A stretch of 64,000 bases of DNA, taken from the NCBI RefSeq assembly GCF_047496725.1, contig NW_027328671.1:551001-615000 (forward strand). The letters run 5' to 3'. How positions within the stretch are numbered: position 1 is the first letter of the stretch; every line of letters begins with the position of its first letter. The translations under genes and the position numbers were made by a program. Shown here piece by piece: positions 46,024 to 58,154 of the stretch. The notes beneath the pieces are model-generated. The model was not told the origin of the DNA. It did no database searches and saw nothing but the letters and a program-made list of their open reading frames with translations. This DNA comes from Anoplolepis gracilipes (lineage: Eukaryota > Arthropoda > Insecta > Hymenoptera > Formicidae).

Positions 46024-46384
46024 GGTTCTGGCGCAGTGAGTTGAGCGTCTGCTCACTGTGTCTAAGATCTCGGATTCAAATCCAAACAGAACCATCGAAT
46101 TTTTATTCGATGTTATTTGATCGCCACCTCTCGAAAGGCAATGGCAAAACTACCGAGAGTATCTTGCCGCAAAAAGAACTCCCTCTATTTTAGGCCGTTC
46201 GGAACCGGCTTTAAACAGTAGGTCCTTATGACTGCAGATAAGACGCTCTTTGCGGTCATATATTAGAGGGAATGGAAAGGGTTTTTGGAAGGAGGTGTAG
46301 AGAAGGATGGAAGGGGTTGGTGTACCTGAAAAACACCCCCGGCAATCCCGAGGGAAGTCTGGTATAAGTCCGTTATCCGTTATA

Positions 46385-46390
<6 letters not shown>
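46024..46390 (+). mobile_element. tRNA-derived SINE
   Basis: The head folds as a tRNA acceptor stem (GGTTCTG 46024-46030 with CAGAACC 46087-46093, perfect 7 bp). A box A is at 46029-46040 (TGGCGCAGTGAG) and a box B at 46073-46083 (GATTCAAATCC), the internal RNA polymerase III promoter. A D-arm (GCAG/CTGC) is visible. The anticodon arm is not convincing, so this is not a functional tRNA. About 295 bp of unrelated body follows, ending in (TA)n. Confidence 0.82.
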
Positions 46391-46422
<32 letters not shown>

Positions 46423-46425
<3 letters not shown>

Positions 46426-46944
46426 GGTGTCTCAAAATGACCGTATCACCTCTCTCGAGTGCAGGTAGAGCGGGTTAAATGGAATAGAAAAGTCCTGTAC
46501 CATTTTGCGATTTTCAGAATAATTATTGAGAAATTAATTTACAAAGATTGGCACATCTGGAGCGAGTATCAGCCCGCAAGAAAGATGACGAGAAGGACGA
46601 CCTACCATAAAAAAGATGGCGAGAAAGACGGTCCACCGCTAGGCCGGTCGTTAAATAATAATCGCTAATCTATTGTTCTTATCAACGCTTCTCGTCTATA
46701 CCCCTGGTAACCGCGAGGCAATGGCGCCTATTTACGCCGCGCGCGCTTAGCGACCGTCCTTAGGATCGTCCTTCTCGCCATCTTTTTTGCAGCGGCCTGA
46801 TACTCGCGCCGGATTTGCCGATCTTTGTAAATTAATTTTTCAATAATTATTCCGAAAATCGCAAAATGGTACAGGACTTTTCTATTCCATTTAACCCGCT
46901 CTACCTGCACTCGAGAGGTGATACGGTCATTCTGAGACACCCTG
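46423..46944. mobile_element. 522-bp palindromic TA-flanked MITE
   Basis: CAGGGTGTCTCAAAATGACC to its inverse, TA on both sides, with long arms (CTGTACCATTTTGCGATTTT repeated inverted). The centre is GC-richer and contains AAGATGGCGAGAA-type segments in both directions. Preceded by (TA)n at 46391-46422. Confidence 0.88.
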
Positions 46945-47091
46945 TATATATATACACATATATATATATATACATATATATATACGCGAAAAATAATTAC
47001 ACACACAACACACACACACACATATATATATGCTACCTTAGCACAGTCAAATTACTGTGGCTATTTAATATTTGCGTATAAATCTGTATAT

Positions 47092-47650
47092 AGGATATTC
47101 GACGTAATGGTCACAGATGTTTCCGACAAAGTTTAAGGAAAGGTTTGTAAGGTGAATTTTCGTTTGTTTTATGCAAAGTACAATGTGATAAAAAATTATT
47201 TTTTTATAAAAAAAATTTATACTCATACTTAAACACGATTTCCAAAGATATCCTGAAGATAAACTATTCGTGCATATTATAGGCTATGTTGAATATTCTG
47301 TAATTATAATGTTCCGAAACAAGTTTCAATAATTCTGTTTATTCATTTTTAGTCAGAGCCTATAGGTACTGCTATTTACAATAATGCTGCAAATTTGATA
47401 TTAAATATCAATAAAAGTGACACTTATAATGCGAATTCCTGAAGTCCTCTATAATATAATATTATGAAAAAATTTCATGGTGCTATTTAATAAATTCAAG
47501 GTGATATTAATTTGTCTACAAAAAAAAATTATTTTCAACATGTTTTTATTGCATTGTAGTAGCTTGCATGACGCAAATGAAAATTCACTTTATAAATTTT
47601 TCTTTAAACTGTCGAAAGCGGTTCAAAAATTGTGCGAGGAGAATGTATAT
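47092..47650. mobile_element. Probable fold-back element
   Basis: The left segment TTTCCGACAAAGTTTAAGG...AAGGTGAATTTTCGTTTG is matched in inverse by CAAATGAAAATTCACTT...TTTAAACTGTCGAAAG at the right, about 500 bp apart. Terminal bases are less well conserved. Confidence 0.55.
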
Positions 47651-48538
47651 ACACTTGTATGTACGTAAGATAATTATATAATATAATTTATATTAATAAT
47701 TATATTATAAATTATATAATACTTAAAATAATATAAAATATAATATAATATAATGTAATATAGTATAATATAAAAATTTAAGAATATATGTATAGAGTTA
47801 TATATAAAATATGACAAATTTTTTACTAAGAAAATTAATTAATAAATATCACAATTATGCGTAGCATAAAATTCGACTTAAAAAAATTACAAGGATACTT
47901 TTATTAATGCGAAAATACTTTATATTAAATAATATAAGTGCATGTAAAATGTGAGATCATCGATTATAATAAACACTAAAAAACTATTGTAAATGCACTA
48001 CGTCGCAAAATAGTATGCGGATATATCTCGTGGCGTTCGCTTGCGTTCATATTTTTTTTTTTTTTGTAGAAACACGGCGACGTGCAGCCTCCGGCACGCA
48101 TGTGATTCTTTCCATAATTAGTGCCCTCGCAAACCGGATTACACAGCCAGCGTAATTGCCCGAGGATTAGTTCACTATTAAGCGAAGACAGTATAAACGC
48201 CGTTTCCGTGGAACGAAATAAAAGGACGATTTAACCGCGCTTTATGAGCGATATACACCTACCTACGCGCGCCAAAGTGATAGTGAAACGCACGAAGAGA
48301 TAGTTTGTCTGCCGCATCGGCAGGCATTTCCATTCTGGTTAATACTCGAATGTTACTATACTCGGAGATGTTAGAATCTAAAGTAATAGTATAACATGTA
48401 AATAATATAATTTATCTAATTTTTCTACTTAAATATTATAAAAGTGACTATTTAATCTTGTAATAGTATAGAGATAAAGAGCATTATATTTTACTAATAA
48501 TAACTTACTTATAATAATTAAAAATTAAAATACTACTT

Positions 48539-48544
<6 letters not shown>
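47651..48544. other. Gene-free DNA with one complex island
   Basis: 48050-48340 is clearly higher in GC than its flanks, with no frame or splice pattern. It may be a regulatory element. Confidence 0.45.
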
Positions 48545-48588
<44 letters not shown>

Positions 48589-48590
<2 letters not shown>

Positions 48591-49556
48591 CTTAAAGAAC
48601 AAAATATGAATTTGCAACAAGTAGCTATATTTTTAAGCCAACTATGTATTTTTTTTACTTTAATTGATTCGTCTCATTATTTTATGCATAAGTATTAAAA
48701 TAAGATTACTGAAAACTGAATGTTTTACAAGATATTTTGTATTTTATATCAAAATATTGTAACTTTTAAGCCTCATAACTCGAAAAGTACTTAATGAAGA
48801 AATACTTTATTATAGTGTTTTGGAAAGCTCTCGAGGTAGTGATAGGCGATCTCCATTCGATTTTCAGAAAATCGATCTTTCTCCTCAAAAAATCGATTTG
48901 TTTAAATCGATTCTTTTCTGTTCGATTCTTATACGAATCGATTCTTTTTGTAGAAAATCGAATTTCAATCTGTTGATTTGATACACGTACGTTTTAGTGG
49001 TGCCAGAAGTTGCGCTTTTCAATCTGAACACGAATGGAAAATTGAATAAATATATTAAAAAAAAAAAAAAATGTTTTAAAATATTTTTATTCTTTTTTGA
49101 AATATTTTTGAGTGTCTCCGAAACTAATGTCAAATAATTTTATAAATCAAATTATTTTAAAGTAAAACATAATTTATTATAGTTATGCAAATATAATCCA
49201 TCTTACAAAATCATGACTTTTTAGTTTTTGTTATGTAGTTTTGATTTTTTAGATCGTTTTTTAGGAAATCGATCTTAGTTACTTCGATTCAAGATCGATT
49301 CAAAAATTGATTCTTTCTAAAAAATCGCCCATCACTATCTCGAGGTAAGTTACAAAAATGTGCAATGAAATATGGAGGATTCCATTTAAGAAATTAAAGG
49401 TGACTTTTATGTGACCTTCAAACAATTATTCAAGGTCAAATCAATGATATCACTTATGTCACTCTCGAAACCATATAACTTTTATTTGAAACGTTTTTTT
49501 ATAACTCTTATAGTTTTTGAAATATTTGGCTGGGTCCTTTAAAATGAGACACTTTG
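48589..49556. mobile_element. CAGGGTGTCCC-type MITE, 5'-truncated and interrupted by hAT MITE
   Basis: Right end AAAATGAGACACTTTG before TA. Interior sequences GAATTTGCAACAAGTAGC and TTTTGGAAAGCTCTCGAGG match 20794-21529. The left end is missing next to a (TA)n array (48545-48588). Removing the insert at 48837-49337 and one copy of its 8-bp duplication restores continuity with the related copies. Confidence 0.75.
48837..49337. mobile_element. hAT-type MITE with perfect 8-bp target duplication
   Basis: Flanked by TCTCGAGG at 48829-48836 and 49338-49345. Ends TAGTGATAGGCGAT and the inverse of TAGTGATGGGCGAT, fitting the hAT superfamily (8-bp TSD, TIR starting TAGTG). Subterminal regions carry many ATCGATT motifs in both directions. 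501 bp without transposase. Confidence 0.9.
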
Positions 49557-49560
49557 TATA

Positions 49561-50102
49561 TAGGGTGAAGAGAAAGTACCGAAACTCTAAAAAATCTCGA
49601 AAAATAAAAGTTTTAGAAAAATGTTTCAGACAAATGTTATATAGTTTCGAGAAGGACATAAGATGGTGTCATTGATTCGACCTTGAATAATTGCTTGAAG
49701 GTCACGTGAAGATCACCTTCAATTTTTTGAATGGACCCTATTTTTAATTGCATATTCTTGTAACTTACCTTGAGAGCTTTCCAAAATTCCACTATAATAA
49801 AACGTCTTTTGGTTAAGAATTTCCTAAGATATTTTAGGCCTAATCTATTATATAATTAATCCAATATAATTAATCCAATCCTGTTCGATTATTCTTCTTA
49901 AAATCAACTATAATTGGTTAATTTCTATAGAAACAAGAAGCAAAGAGCACATTGTAGATTAGGCTTTAAAGTTTGTTATGATACTTTTTAATATAAAATA
50001 TGAAATAAATGAAAAAAATAAATAGATCTTGCCTTACATTCTTTTTACTAAACTTAAATTTTTCAAGATTTTTCAGGATTTCTATACTTTTTCCTCACCC
50101 TG
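49561..50102. mobile_element. GGTGAGGAAAAAGT-type MITE adjacent to the previous one
   Basis: Left TAGGGTGAAGAGAAAGTACC, right the inverse of CAGGGTGAGGAAAAAGTATA. It starts only four bases after the end of the element at 48589-49556. The core again contains ATATTCTTGTAACTTACCTT. Confidence 0.75.
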
Positions 50103-51643
50103 TATATATATATATATATTTATGCAATCATATTAAATTAATAATGTGAGTAATAAAACATTCTTTTAAACGATCTATGTTAAATCGGCAATATAATGAA
50201 CGTATAATGACTTTACTTTGTGTGGGCTTCTGTTATTAAGATATTTCCATAAAATATTCCATGCGCTTTTCTTGAGAATGCAGTAGCAGGTGCAAATAAA
50301 CTCTCGTCTCCGTTCTTTTTCCTTCTTGATGGCATCGGACTACGTTTACATGTGCGTTGGCGAATACTACGCGTGCTATTACATAACAGCTTGCAACATT
50401 CAATCTCTGTTGGATTTGTAACACAAAAGAAAATATTTAGCACACACAAATACGGTGCGCCATTCCTATGTTAATGTACAACGTAAACTGTCATATTTTA
50501 GTTAAAAAAATTTCCACATTCTTTAAGGCAAGATAACGATAATTACAAAATAATTTTTTCTGAATTAAAAGGCATTTTTCTGTTTATTAAATATTTATGT
50601 ATGTTGCTAAATTAAAATTATGATTAATTTTTATTAATAAGCTTTAGTACATTTTTTTATATTTATAATATAATATTGTGTTTCTAATATAATATATTAT
50701 AATATATAATATAGCATTATATTATAAATTACATATTAATTTTTGATTAATAAATTTTTTAATAAAATACAAGCTAAATTCGATACAAATAATTTGATAA
50801 GTACCTAAATAAAATATAGTTTTAATAATTTATTTTAATAATTTATATATAATATTCAATTTAAAATTTAATTAATTCAGTTACCAATTTTAATTTACCT
50901 ATACGTATATGACAGCATTTATTTTTAATTCTTATTAAAAAAACTAAATTATTCTGTTTAAGTTTTAGTTGGATATTCATTTTATGAATATTACTAATTG
51001 TAAGAAATATTAATAAACGGAAGCACGATATAAAAAATATTTCATGTTGCCTATTTCGTATATATCGTTATCTTTGAAACATGATTTTTAAAACTTTTAT
51101 GAAGTACACGTTTTATTCCTGTTTGCCTTTAACATACGTGAGAGGCATTTATGAATGTAAAACGTAAGAATGAGCAACTTTATTCGCAATGCCGAGACCT
51201 TGACATTATTTCTCGACTCGATTGAGATCGCGTAACGTAAATAATCGCGAGTTGCGTCGGGAGATGCTTTTGACAACTATGGAAATATCTCCAGTAAAGG
51301 CATTGCAAACGACGTCATCGTATGAAACGTAATCACATCGGAATACACTTCTCGAATACGTAATCCTTTCGCTGATGTATTTAATTATGAGTTCATCAAA
51401 AGAACAGATGTTTTGATATAAGAAGGAAACATATATGCAATGCTCAATATATTTGTTATAAGTATCTTAAATTCAAAAGCAATTCTAATTAAATATAATT
51501 AATAAATTGTAATGTGTGAAAAATAATCGCATATAATTTGATTTCAATACAGTTAAATTTTAACTTTTGCTAATATAAATGTAAAATGATATTTTACACT
51601 TAATTACATATAATTAAGTTAAAATATAGAGAGAAAAAGAGAG

Positions 51644-51699
<56 letters not shown>

Positions 51700-53075
51700 T
51701 AATTAAATTAATAAATTATTCTCGGCGTTTAGACCGATATACATATGACATAGACATGTCAACTATATCTTTATCGTATCTAAATTAACTTAATCTAAAT
51801 TAAAGAAAAAGCACATATGCATTTATACATTATGCAACTGCCCAAATACAAAAGATAATCAATAAAAAGCGATTTCTATGTAAAAAATAAAAAAAATGTT
51901 TTATATAAAATTTTTATTCTATATAAAAAAATGTAAATTATATATAAAAATTATACACTAATGTTTTTGAGTAATTCAATGCAATGATAAAATTTTTATC
52001 TAACGTGATGAGAAAGCGGTCAAAATATACAATATCTTGAAGAAAACCAAATATGTTTCTAATATGATTACTATAATTTTGTTCCAATTCTTCAATTATT
52101 TGTACGATTTTTATTCTTTTAATTTTTTTTCATTGAGAAAGCATCTTAAAATTGAACACCGTAAAAATGTTATCTAATCTAATGACAAATTTAACATAAC
52201 AAATAATAATAAAAATAGACAATTTTCTTATTGAAAGAATTTTGAGTCTCATATACAAATATGCATTTGTATGATTGTTTAATTATAAATTAATAAATTA
52301 TAAAATTAGTTATAAATTATTAAAATAGTTTTAGTAATAAATTTTTACTAACTTTTACTTTTGAAAACTTTTACGAATTTTTACTTTAAAAATAATGTTT
52401 ATAATTAATAGTCCAATATCATATAAATCGATTTGAAAATCAATTTTCTGTAATTTGCGTTTTCTATATTTTTGACTATCTTTTCTGTTTATATATTATT
52501 ATTTTTGAATATTAAAGAGTTTATGTAATTTTTATATTTATTTTATTATAAGCAGGACTATAATACGTTTTCTCAATAATAATAGTGCTTTTCCAAATTT
52601 TGTAAATATTAAATTTATTCGCAGACATTTTAGTAACCATATATTTCTGAATTTCAATTCACCAAAAGTACCTCAAAAAAATGTCAGTTTATTCACATCA
52701 GCGACTACGTTTATTTATAATCGCGCAGCATCCCGCGACGGATGATTTTTAATACGACTATGAGCCTCGTTCATTAACATAAACAGTCATCAAAGAGAAT
52801 TCGACTTATAAATATATTGGATATAGAGTCACTGGGAACTGTGTGCTATTTAACATATGTATATGATTTATATGCATATATGAATATAGGTACATATGAT
52901 TTTGTGTCTAAAGTCTAAAGAAAGGAAGTTTATAGAACACGAAATCATATAATATTATATATTAATTTATATATTAAAATATGCTGACTTTTGTGTTACA
53001 AGATTCGTACACAAATTACAAAATTTTACAAAAATATATACAAAAATTTGCAAAATTTTATCAATCAATAATCTT
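50103..53075. other. AT-rich gene-free DNA
   Basis: (AG)n at about 51628-51697. Somewhat more complex sequence occurs at 50250-50400 and 51110-51360. Two overlapping minus frames (50213-50449) have no recognisable motif. Confidence 0.5.

Positions 53076-53122
<47 letters not shown>
53076..53122. repeat. (CT)n(TA)n compound microsatellite
   Basis: CT dinucleotides pass directly into TA dinucleotides. Confidence 0.85.
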
Positions 53123-53130
<8 letters not shown>

Positions 53131-54529
53131 TAGATATACATACCTATTAGTTACTTAAAACAAGTTTGATATTCAAAACGATACTGTGACGCTCGTTAAA
53201 TTAAAACAACATAGTATTTTAAATTATTATTGTTATGTATAACCTATTGTCTTCATAAAAGACGTTTTAATTTGTTCGCTCAGAAAAAGTTAAGAGAATT
53301 AATTTAAGTTAATAATATTATAGAAAAAATATCTTTGCACTTTCTCTTGATATTGTAATTGATTAAATACAGGTACGTAAATAAATACTAGTAAATTCTC
53401 GATCTGTAATATTTTGCAAACACGATAAATAAGTTCGATCATTCATAATTAGTGCGATCCAATTTTAATGAAGAAGAACGTTAATTAAATAATTGGAAAG
53501 ATAACACAGATCTGCGAAAATAATTTTTTTTGCGGGGCTTTATCTTTTGACAGGTTATTTAATTTTGGGTCGTAGTTAATGAATCTGAAGCTTGATTTAC
53601 CTAGCACTTAAAGATTTTTGTCATTTCAATTAAAAGACAGTAAACTTTATTTATGTAAGTATTAAACATTATTAAATATTGTTATATTATTATATATATT
53701 AAATATTAATATTGGAAATTAATATTATCAAAATTAAGCAATGATACACAAAAATTACACGTGTCGAGAAAAAGCAGATTTAATATTTGGAAGATGTATA
53801 AGAAATTATTCAATTCATTAACAGAATTTGCTTTTGATAATAATTATTAAGCATAAAGTACTTAGTTATAAATGCTTTTACAGAAATGGGGTCTATGCTG
53901 GTGTTTCACACGAATCGTATTATTCAAGTCGCACCGCACACACGCGTGTGCGTAATGTACATGGGCGAACGAGGCTGATAGGTGGGCTTACATATATATG
54001 CTTACATTCGTTACTATGTACCGGGTGAAGCAAACTGTTGATGGCCATGAAAATTTTTTCGGTATCTTATATTTTAAAGAGTCATACGTTCTGTATTTAC
54101 GTTGTATGTAAGCATGTTTTGTAGGATATACATACACACACATACACACAGCAATATAGCGTACATTGCATAAATAACACTAACGCATTCATAATTCAAG
54201 TTTTGCAAAAATTATATTTATAGGAAAGAAAATTTTAAATGTTAAATTTTACTATTTAAATTTTAATTAATTTAACTATTTAATTTTTTGTATTAATATT
54301 TGTTGGAAGAATTAAAAATTAATTTATTTACAAAATCAAATAATATTAATATCATTATATTACTTTCAATATTTTATGTATGTATGTGCAAATTTATTTA
54401 TTTTAAATATCAGTATAAATTTTTCTATAAATTCTACAATTTGTTGTTAAAGAAAAAAAATCTCGCTTTGTACAGTGAAACCGACGTTCATAAGAAAAAA
54501 AAAAAGAAATGTCAAGATCTACGTGATTT
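53123..54529. other. AT-rich gene-free DNA
   Basis: A small CpG-containing patch at about 53915-53985. No gene was recognised. Confidence 0.5.
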
Positions 54530-54870
54530 CTGACATCGAAAAAAAGCGACGCGACACTGGCTGCATAATGCATGTAGATATGCATCGACCATGCTTCCCT
54601 TTAATGCGACATGACGAATCAATGAATGAGACTCCTCGTCCGCGACGCACCTGCACGCGTGCGTTAAGCAGGAATGTTTCAAGCACCCTTTACATTTGTT
54701 CGTTCGCATTTACGCGGGCGATATACGTATGTCGTGCGTGCGTTTATGACGCCGGTGAGAGAGAAGTTTTACACTGTACGCCCACGCGTCGCACGCCTCC
54801 GCGCGCGAGAGGCCTCGTGTTGCATCAGGCCCAATAAAGGAACATTCACATGGCATAGAAAACAAAAGTA
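54530..54870. promoter_or_regulatory. CpG-rich island of unknown role
   Basis: Abrupt GC and CpG enrichment with overlapping open frames on both strands (up to 120 codons), none with family motifs. In a CpG-rich island, long frames are expected by chance. Possible promoter or untranslated first exon of an unseen transcript. Confidence 0.35.
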
Positions 54871-54990
54871 GGCTGCAGCTGAATTAAGGAGAATATAATT
54901 AGGAGAAACTAACTAAGAATATTTAAGAAGATTCTAAAGCTGTTCTATATTATCGACAAAATCTAATCTATCATATGACACTAAATATTT

Positions 54991-56505
54991 GCTGCAATTT
55001 ATACACATAAAATAAAATAGGTTCCCACTGTAAGAATTGCATGAACGAATATTTGTCAACTTTTAGAAATGAGTTTAGAAGCCTAGTCAAAAAACATTTT
55101 GCTGCACATTTTCTTCAACTAAATGTTTTTTATCTAGGCTTATTCTAAGCTCTAAAAGTTTATTAATATTCCTTCATGCAATTTATATTTGTAACTTATC
55201 TCATTTTGTTGATACAAACTGCAAAACATTTGTATCAACCAATTATTGTTTACGACCTGGCTCCAGAAGCCGATAAAAAACTGTAATTTCTTAACTTTTT
55301 TTTTATTAATATAAGATTGCAGGTTCCAAAAAAGTTTCGGTTTATACTTTTATCGTAGAAAAGAATTTATCATTCTATACAATCAATAAAAACATTTTGG
55401 TATAATAAAAATATTGATAATATAGGACGGTTTAGAATCCCTTTAAGGGAATACCAAACTACCGACCGAGTTCTAACCTAACAAAACAATATATTTGCTT
55501 AATATAAAAGTTGCAATTTATACACATAAAATAAAACAGGTACTTACTGTAAAAATTACATAAAGGAATATTTGTCAACTTTTAGAAATGAGTTTAGAAG
55601 CCTAGTAAAAAACATTTTGCTACACAAGATTTTCTTCAACTAAATATTTTTTATCTAGTTAAAAGTTTATTCACTAATATGATAGAACATGAATTTTGAA
55701 AATCTTTTTTTTAGCTATAAGGATTGATAAATCCTTGTCCACAATTAAAATAGTTATTATAAGTTAGAGATTAAAGTCGCTAGTATTTAATTATAAATAA
55801 CAGGTTAATTAAAACGACCTGACTAGCCAAAATTATTCAATTTATTCACACGACAGTTCGACCATATGGTTGTGGTCCTTTTCAAGTGTAAACGTAAATT
55901 AAGAAAAAGGAGAAAGAATCCAATGGGACATGTTTAAAAGTAGAACTTAATTGTGGAACAATTAAATATGTTACTTAGTTAAAATCAACGGTTATTAAAT
56001 TTGAGATAAACACAAACAACGAGACACGTCATGTCATCATGAGTTTTTAAACAAAACATAATAAAATAGTTATAAAAACAACACTCGGGGGCTAATAATT
56101 TCATATAAAAATAATAAAAAATTAGAAAATGACAATTACGTAACAATATTTATTTAATATAAAGTTCTACGATATGTCTGTGCAAGAGATATAGCGTCTG
56201 CGTTTGGAATAACATAAGAAAATATTAGTAAATTTTGAAAATGATTTTAGAAGCCTAGTAAAAAAGATATTTAAAATCTGTAAAAAAAATTGCTCTCATG
56301 TATCTATGAGTGTGCGAGATCGAAACACAAACTCACATCAGACGTCAGACGTCATTTCTAAAAGTTCACAAATATTTCTTCAATTCTTATAGTAGGAATC
56401 TATTTTATTTTATATGTATAAATTGCAACTTTCATATTAAGCAAATATATTGTTATGTTAGGTTAAATTTTGGTCGGTAATATAGAAGAGCTTTAGGATT
56501 TTCTT
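54991..56505. repeat. Large fold-back repeat with three related segments
   Basis: The segment TTTATACACATAAAATAAAA...GTCAACTTTTAGAAATGAGTTTAGAAGCCTAG occurs at about 54996-55110 and 55512-55612, and in inverse around 56358-56440. The block with CTAACCTAACA and ACCGACC (55460-55490) is inverted at 56448-56480 (TGTTAGGTTAAATTTTGGTCGGT). Probably a composite of decayed TIR elements. Confidence 0.6.
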
Positions 56506-57309
56506 AAAAATGATAAAAAATTTTTGAAATTTTAGTCCTTTTTTGTTATAAAAATTGACAAAAAATTTTAGTTTAATTATCTACTAATATAAAAGATGTA
56601 ATTTATTAAACTTTTGCATTTATTTAGTTAAATGGCAACAATATACAATTATATATCTATACAGTTAGTTATCTCGTATTATATTATATTTCGTTCTCAG
56701 CATGTTGTAATGAGAGAGAACCTTCTTACAAGAACACACCATAGTTGCAAAGAATTATCAGCTCTACAATTCGACTAACAATCATTGACGTGATTGTTCA
56801 ACAAATTCTATTAAATTTTTAACAATTTTCATATCTAATTTTAAATCATGAAATTCCGGATCATTCAATGCAAATTTTTAATTATTTTGATCAAGCTGCT
56901 GAGATAAGATCGAAGTCATTCTTACAATTTTTTTAGTGACAATTTTTTCTTTTCCAACAATATTTTTTCTCGGATTATAAATATATAACATAAAAACCGT
57001 CAACCTCAAGTTGTCATTCACACGATCAGAGTTCTAAACTGTTACACGGTATAACCGATAACCGACTAATAATTTTCTACTAATTTCTAAAACTAAAAAT
57101 TTCAATATGCAAACATTGTTACGTTAATAATTTATTTAATATAATTTAAATATTTAATTATTTTCTTATTAATAATATAATAAATAATATAATAAATAAT
57201 ATAATAAAAAATAACATAATAAAAAAGTTATTGAACTATTTCACTTTAATTTATTTTTTTTACAGGTTATTAGTTAAATTATTCTTATATTATATAAATT
57301 AAAATTTTT
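56506..57309. other. AT-rich gene-free DNA
   Basis: No supported feature. Confidence 0.5.
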
Positions 57310-57720
57310 ATTTTCATCATCATGAATTTTTATGTCAGTTAAAATTGTAGTACAGTCATTATAAAAAAGTCATTAATAAAAATTAGTTTGATATAAAATA
57401 ATATTTATGATTTTGATATTAAATTGTATTCTACAGGGCAAATCTTTAGTTTAACTCCTAAATTGATTATTAATTTTATATTTTATATTTTAAAAGTTAT
57501 TAATTTTATATTTTAAAATGCTTTGCGTAATGTTAAATTTATGAATCTTGAAATGTATTAGATTAAATAACTTTTGATGTAGCTGATCTGTGCAATTTTT
57601 TCTTAATCTAAATAATCTTTGACAATCGGTCGAGACATGAAGAGTTTTGTATTCGGCATTCTTTATCATCATTTCATATTTTTTCCTTCCAATTGAGTCA
57701 GTCTTTAAATCATTAATGAA
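57310..57720. repeat. Dispersed repeat shared with ataxin-7 intron 3
   Basis: CATGAATTTTTATGTCAG, AAATTAGTTTGATATAAAAT and AATATTTATGATTT match, in order, sequence at about 15583-15650. AACTTTTGATGTAG matches the inverse of 15480-15500. This marks a dispersed element family with ends not yet defined. The 60-aa minus frame here is not a gene. Confidence 0.55.
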
Positions 57721-58089
57721 CGCATTTCTCTCGGACGAATATAAAATTATCTTACTTTATTGTTATTATTTATTAATCAATTTTTTATTAAAAATTGTAC
57801 ATAAAAATTAAAATTAATAGCACATTTGGGAACGTTTTAAATTTTATTAACATCAATCTAAGTACTGCAATTATAGCTGTGTTAGCGTGTTTTACATAAT
57901 CCCATAAGCGTCTTTACCTTTTATGTCTGGAATCAATGGGTGTTTCTAATTTATCTCCAACACTTACGTACAGGTGATCTCATTGACCCCATTAACATAT
58001 GTATTTTTTTTTTTTATATTTTACTACATGTTTTTATATATGTATATAATATATGTATGTAATAATATATTATAAAAAAAACATTATAC

Positions 58090-58154
<65 letters not shown>

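Noticed and set aside
46024..46093. A functional tRNA gene
   Set aside because: Acceptor stem and boxes A and B are present, but the anticodon arm does not fold convincingly and a SINE body with a TA tail follows.
48836..48845. let-7-like GAGGTAGT string
   Set aside because: It is the junction of a target duplication and a hAT terminal repeat, with no fitting precursor hairpin.
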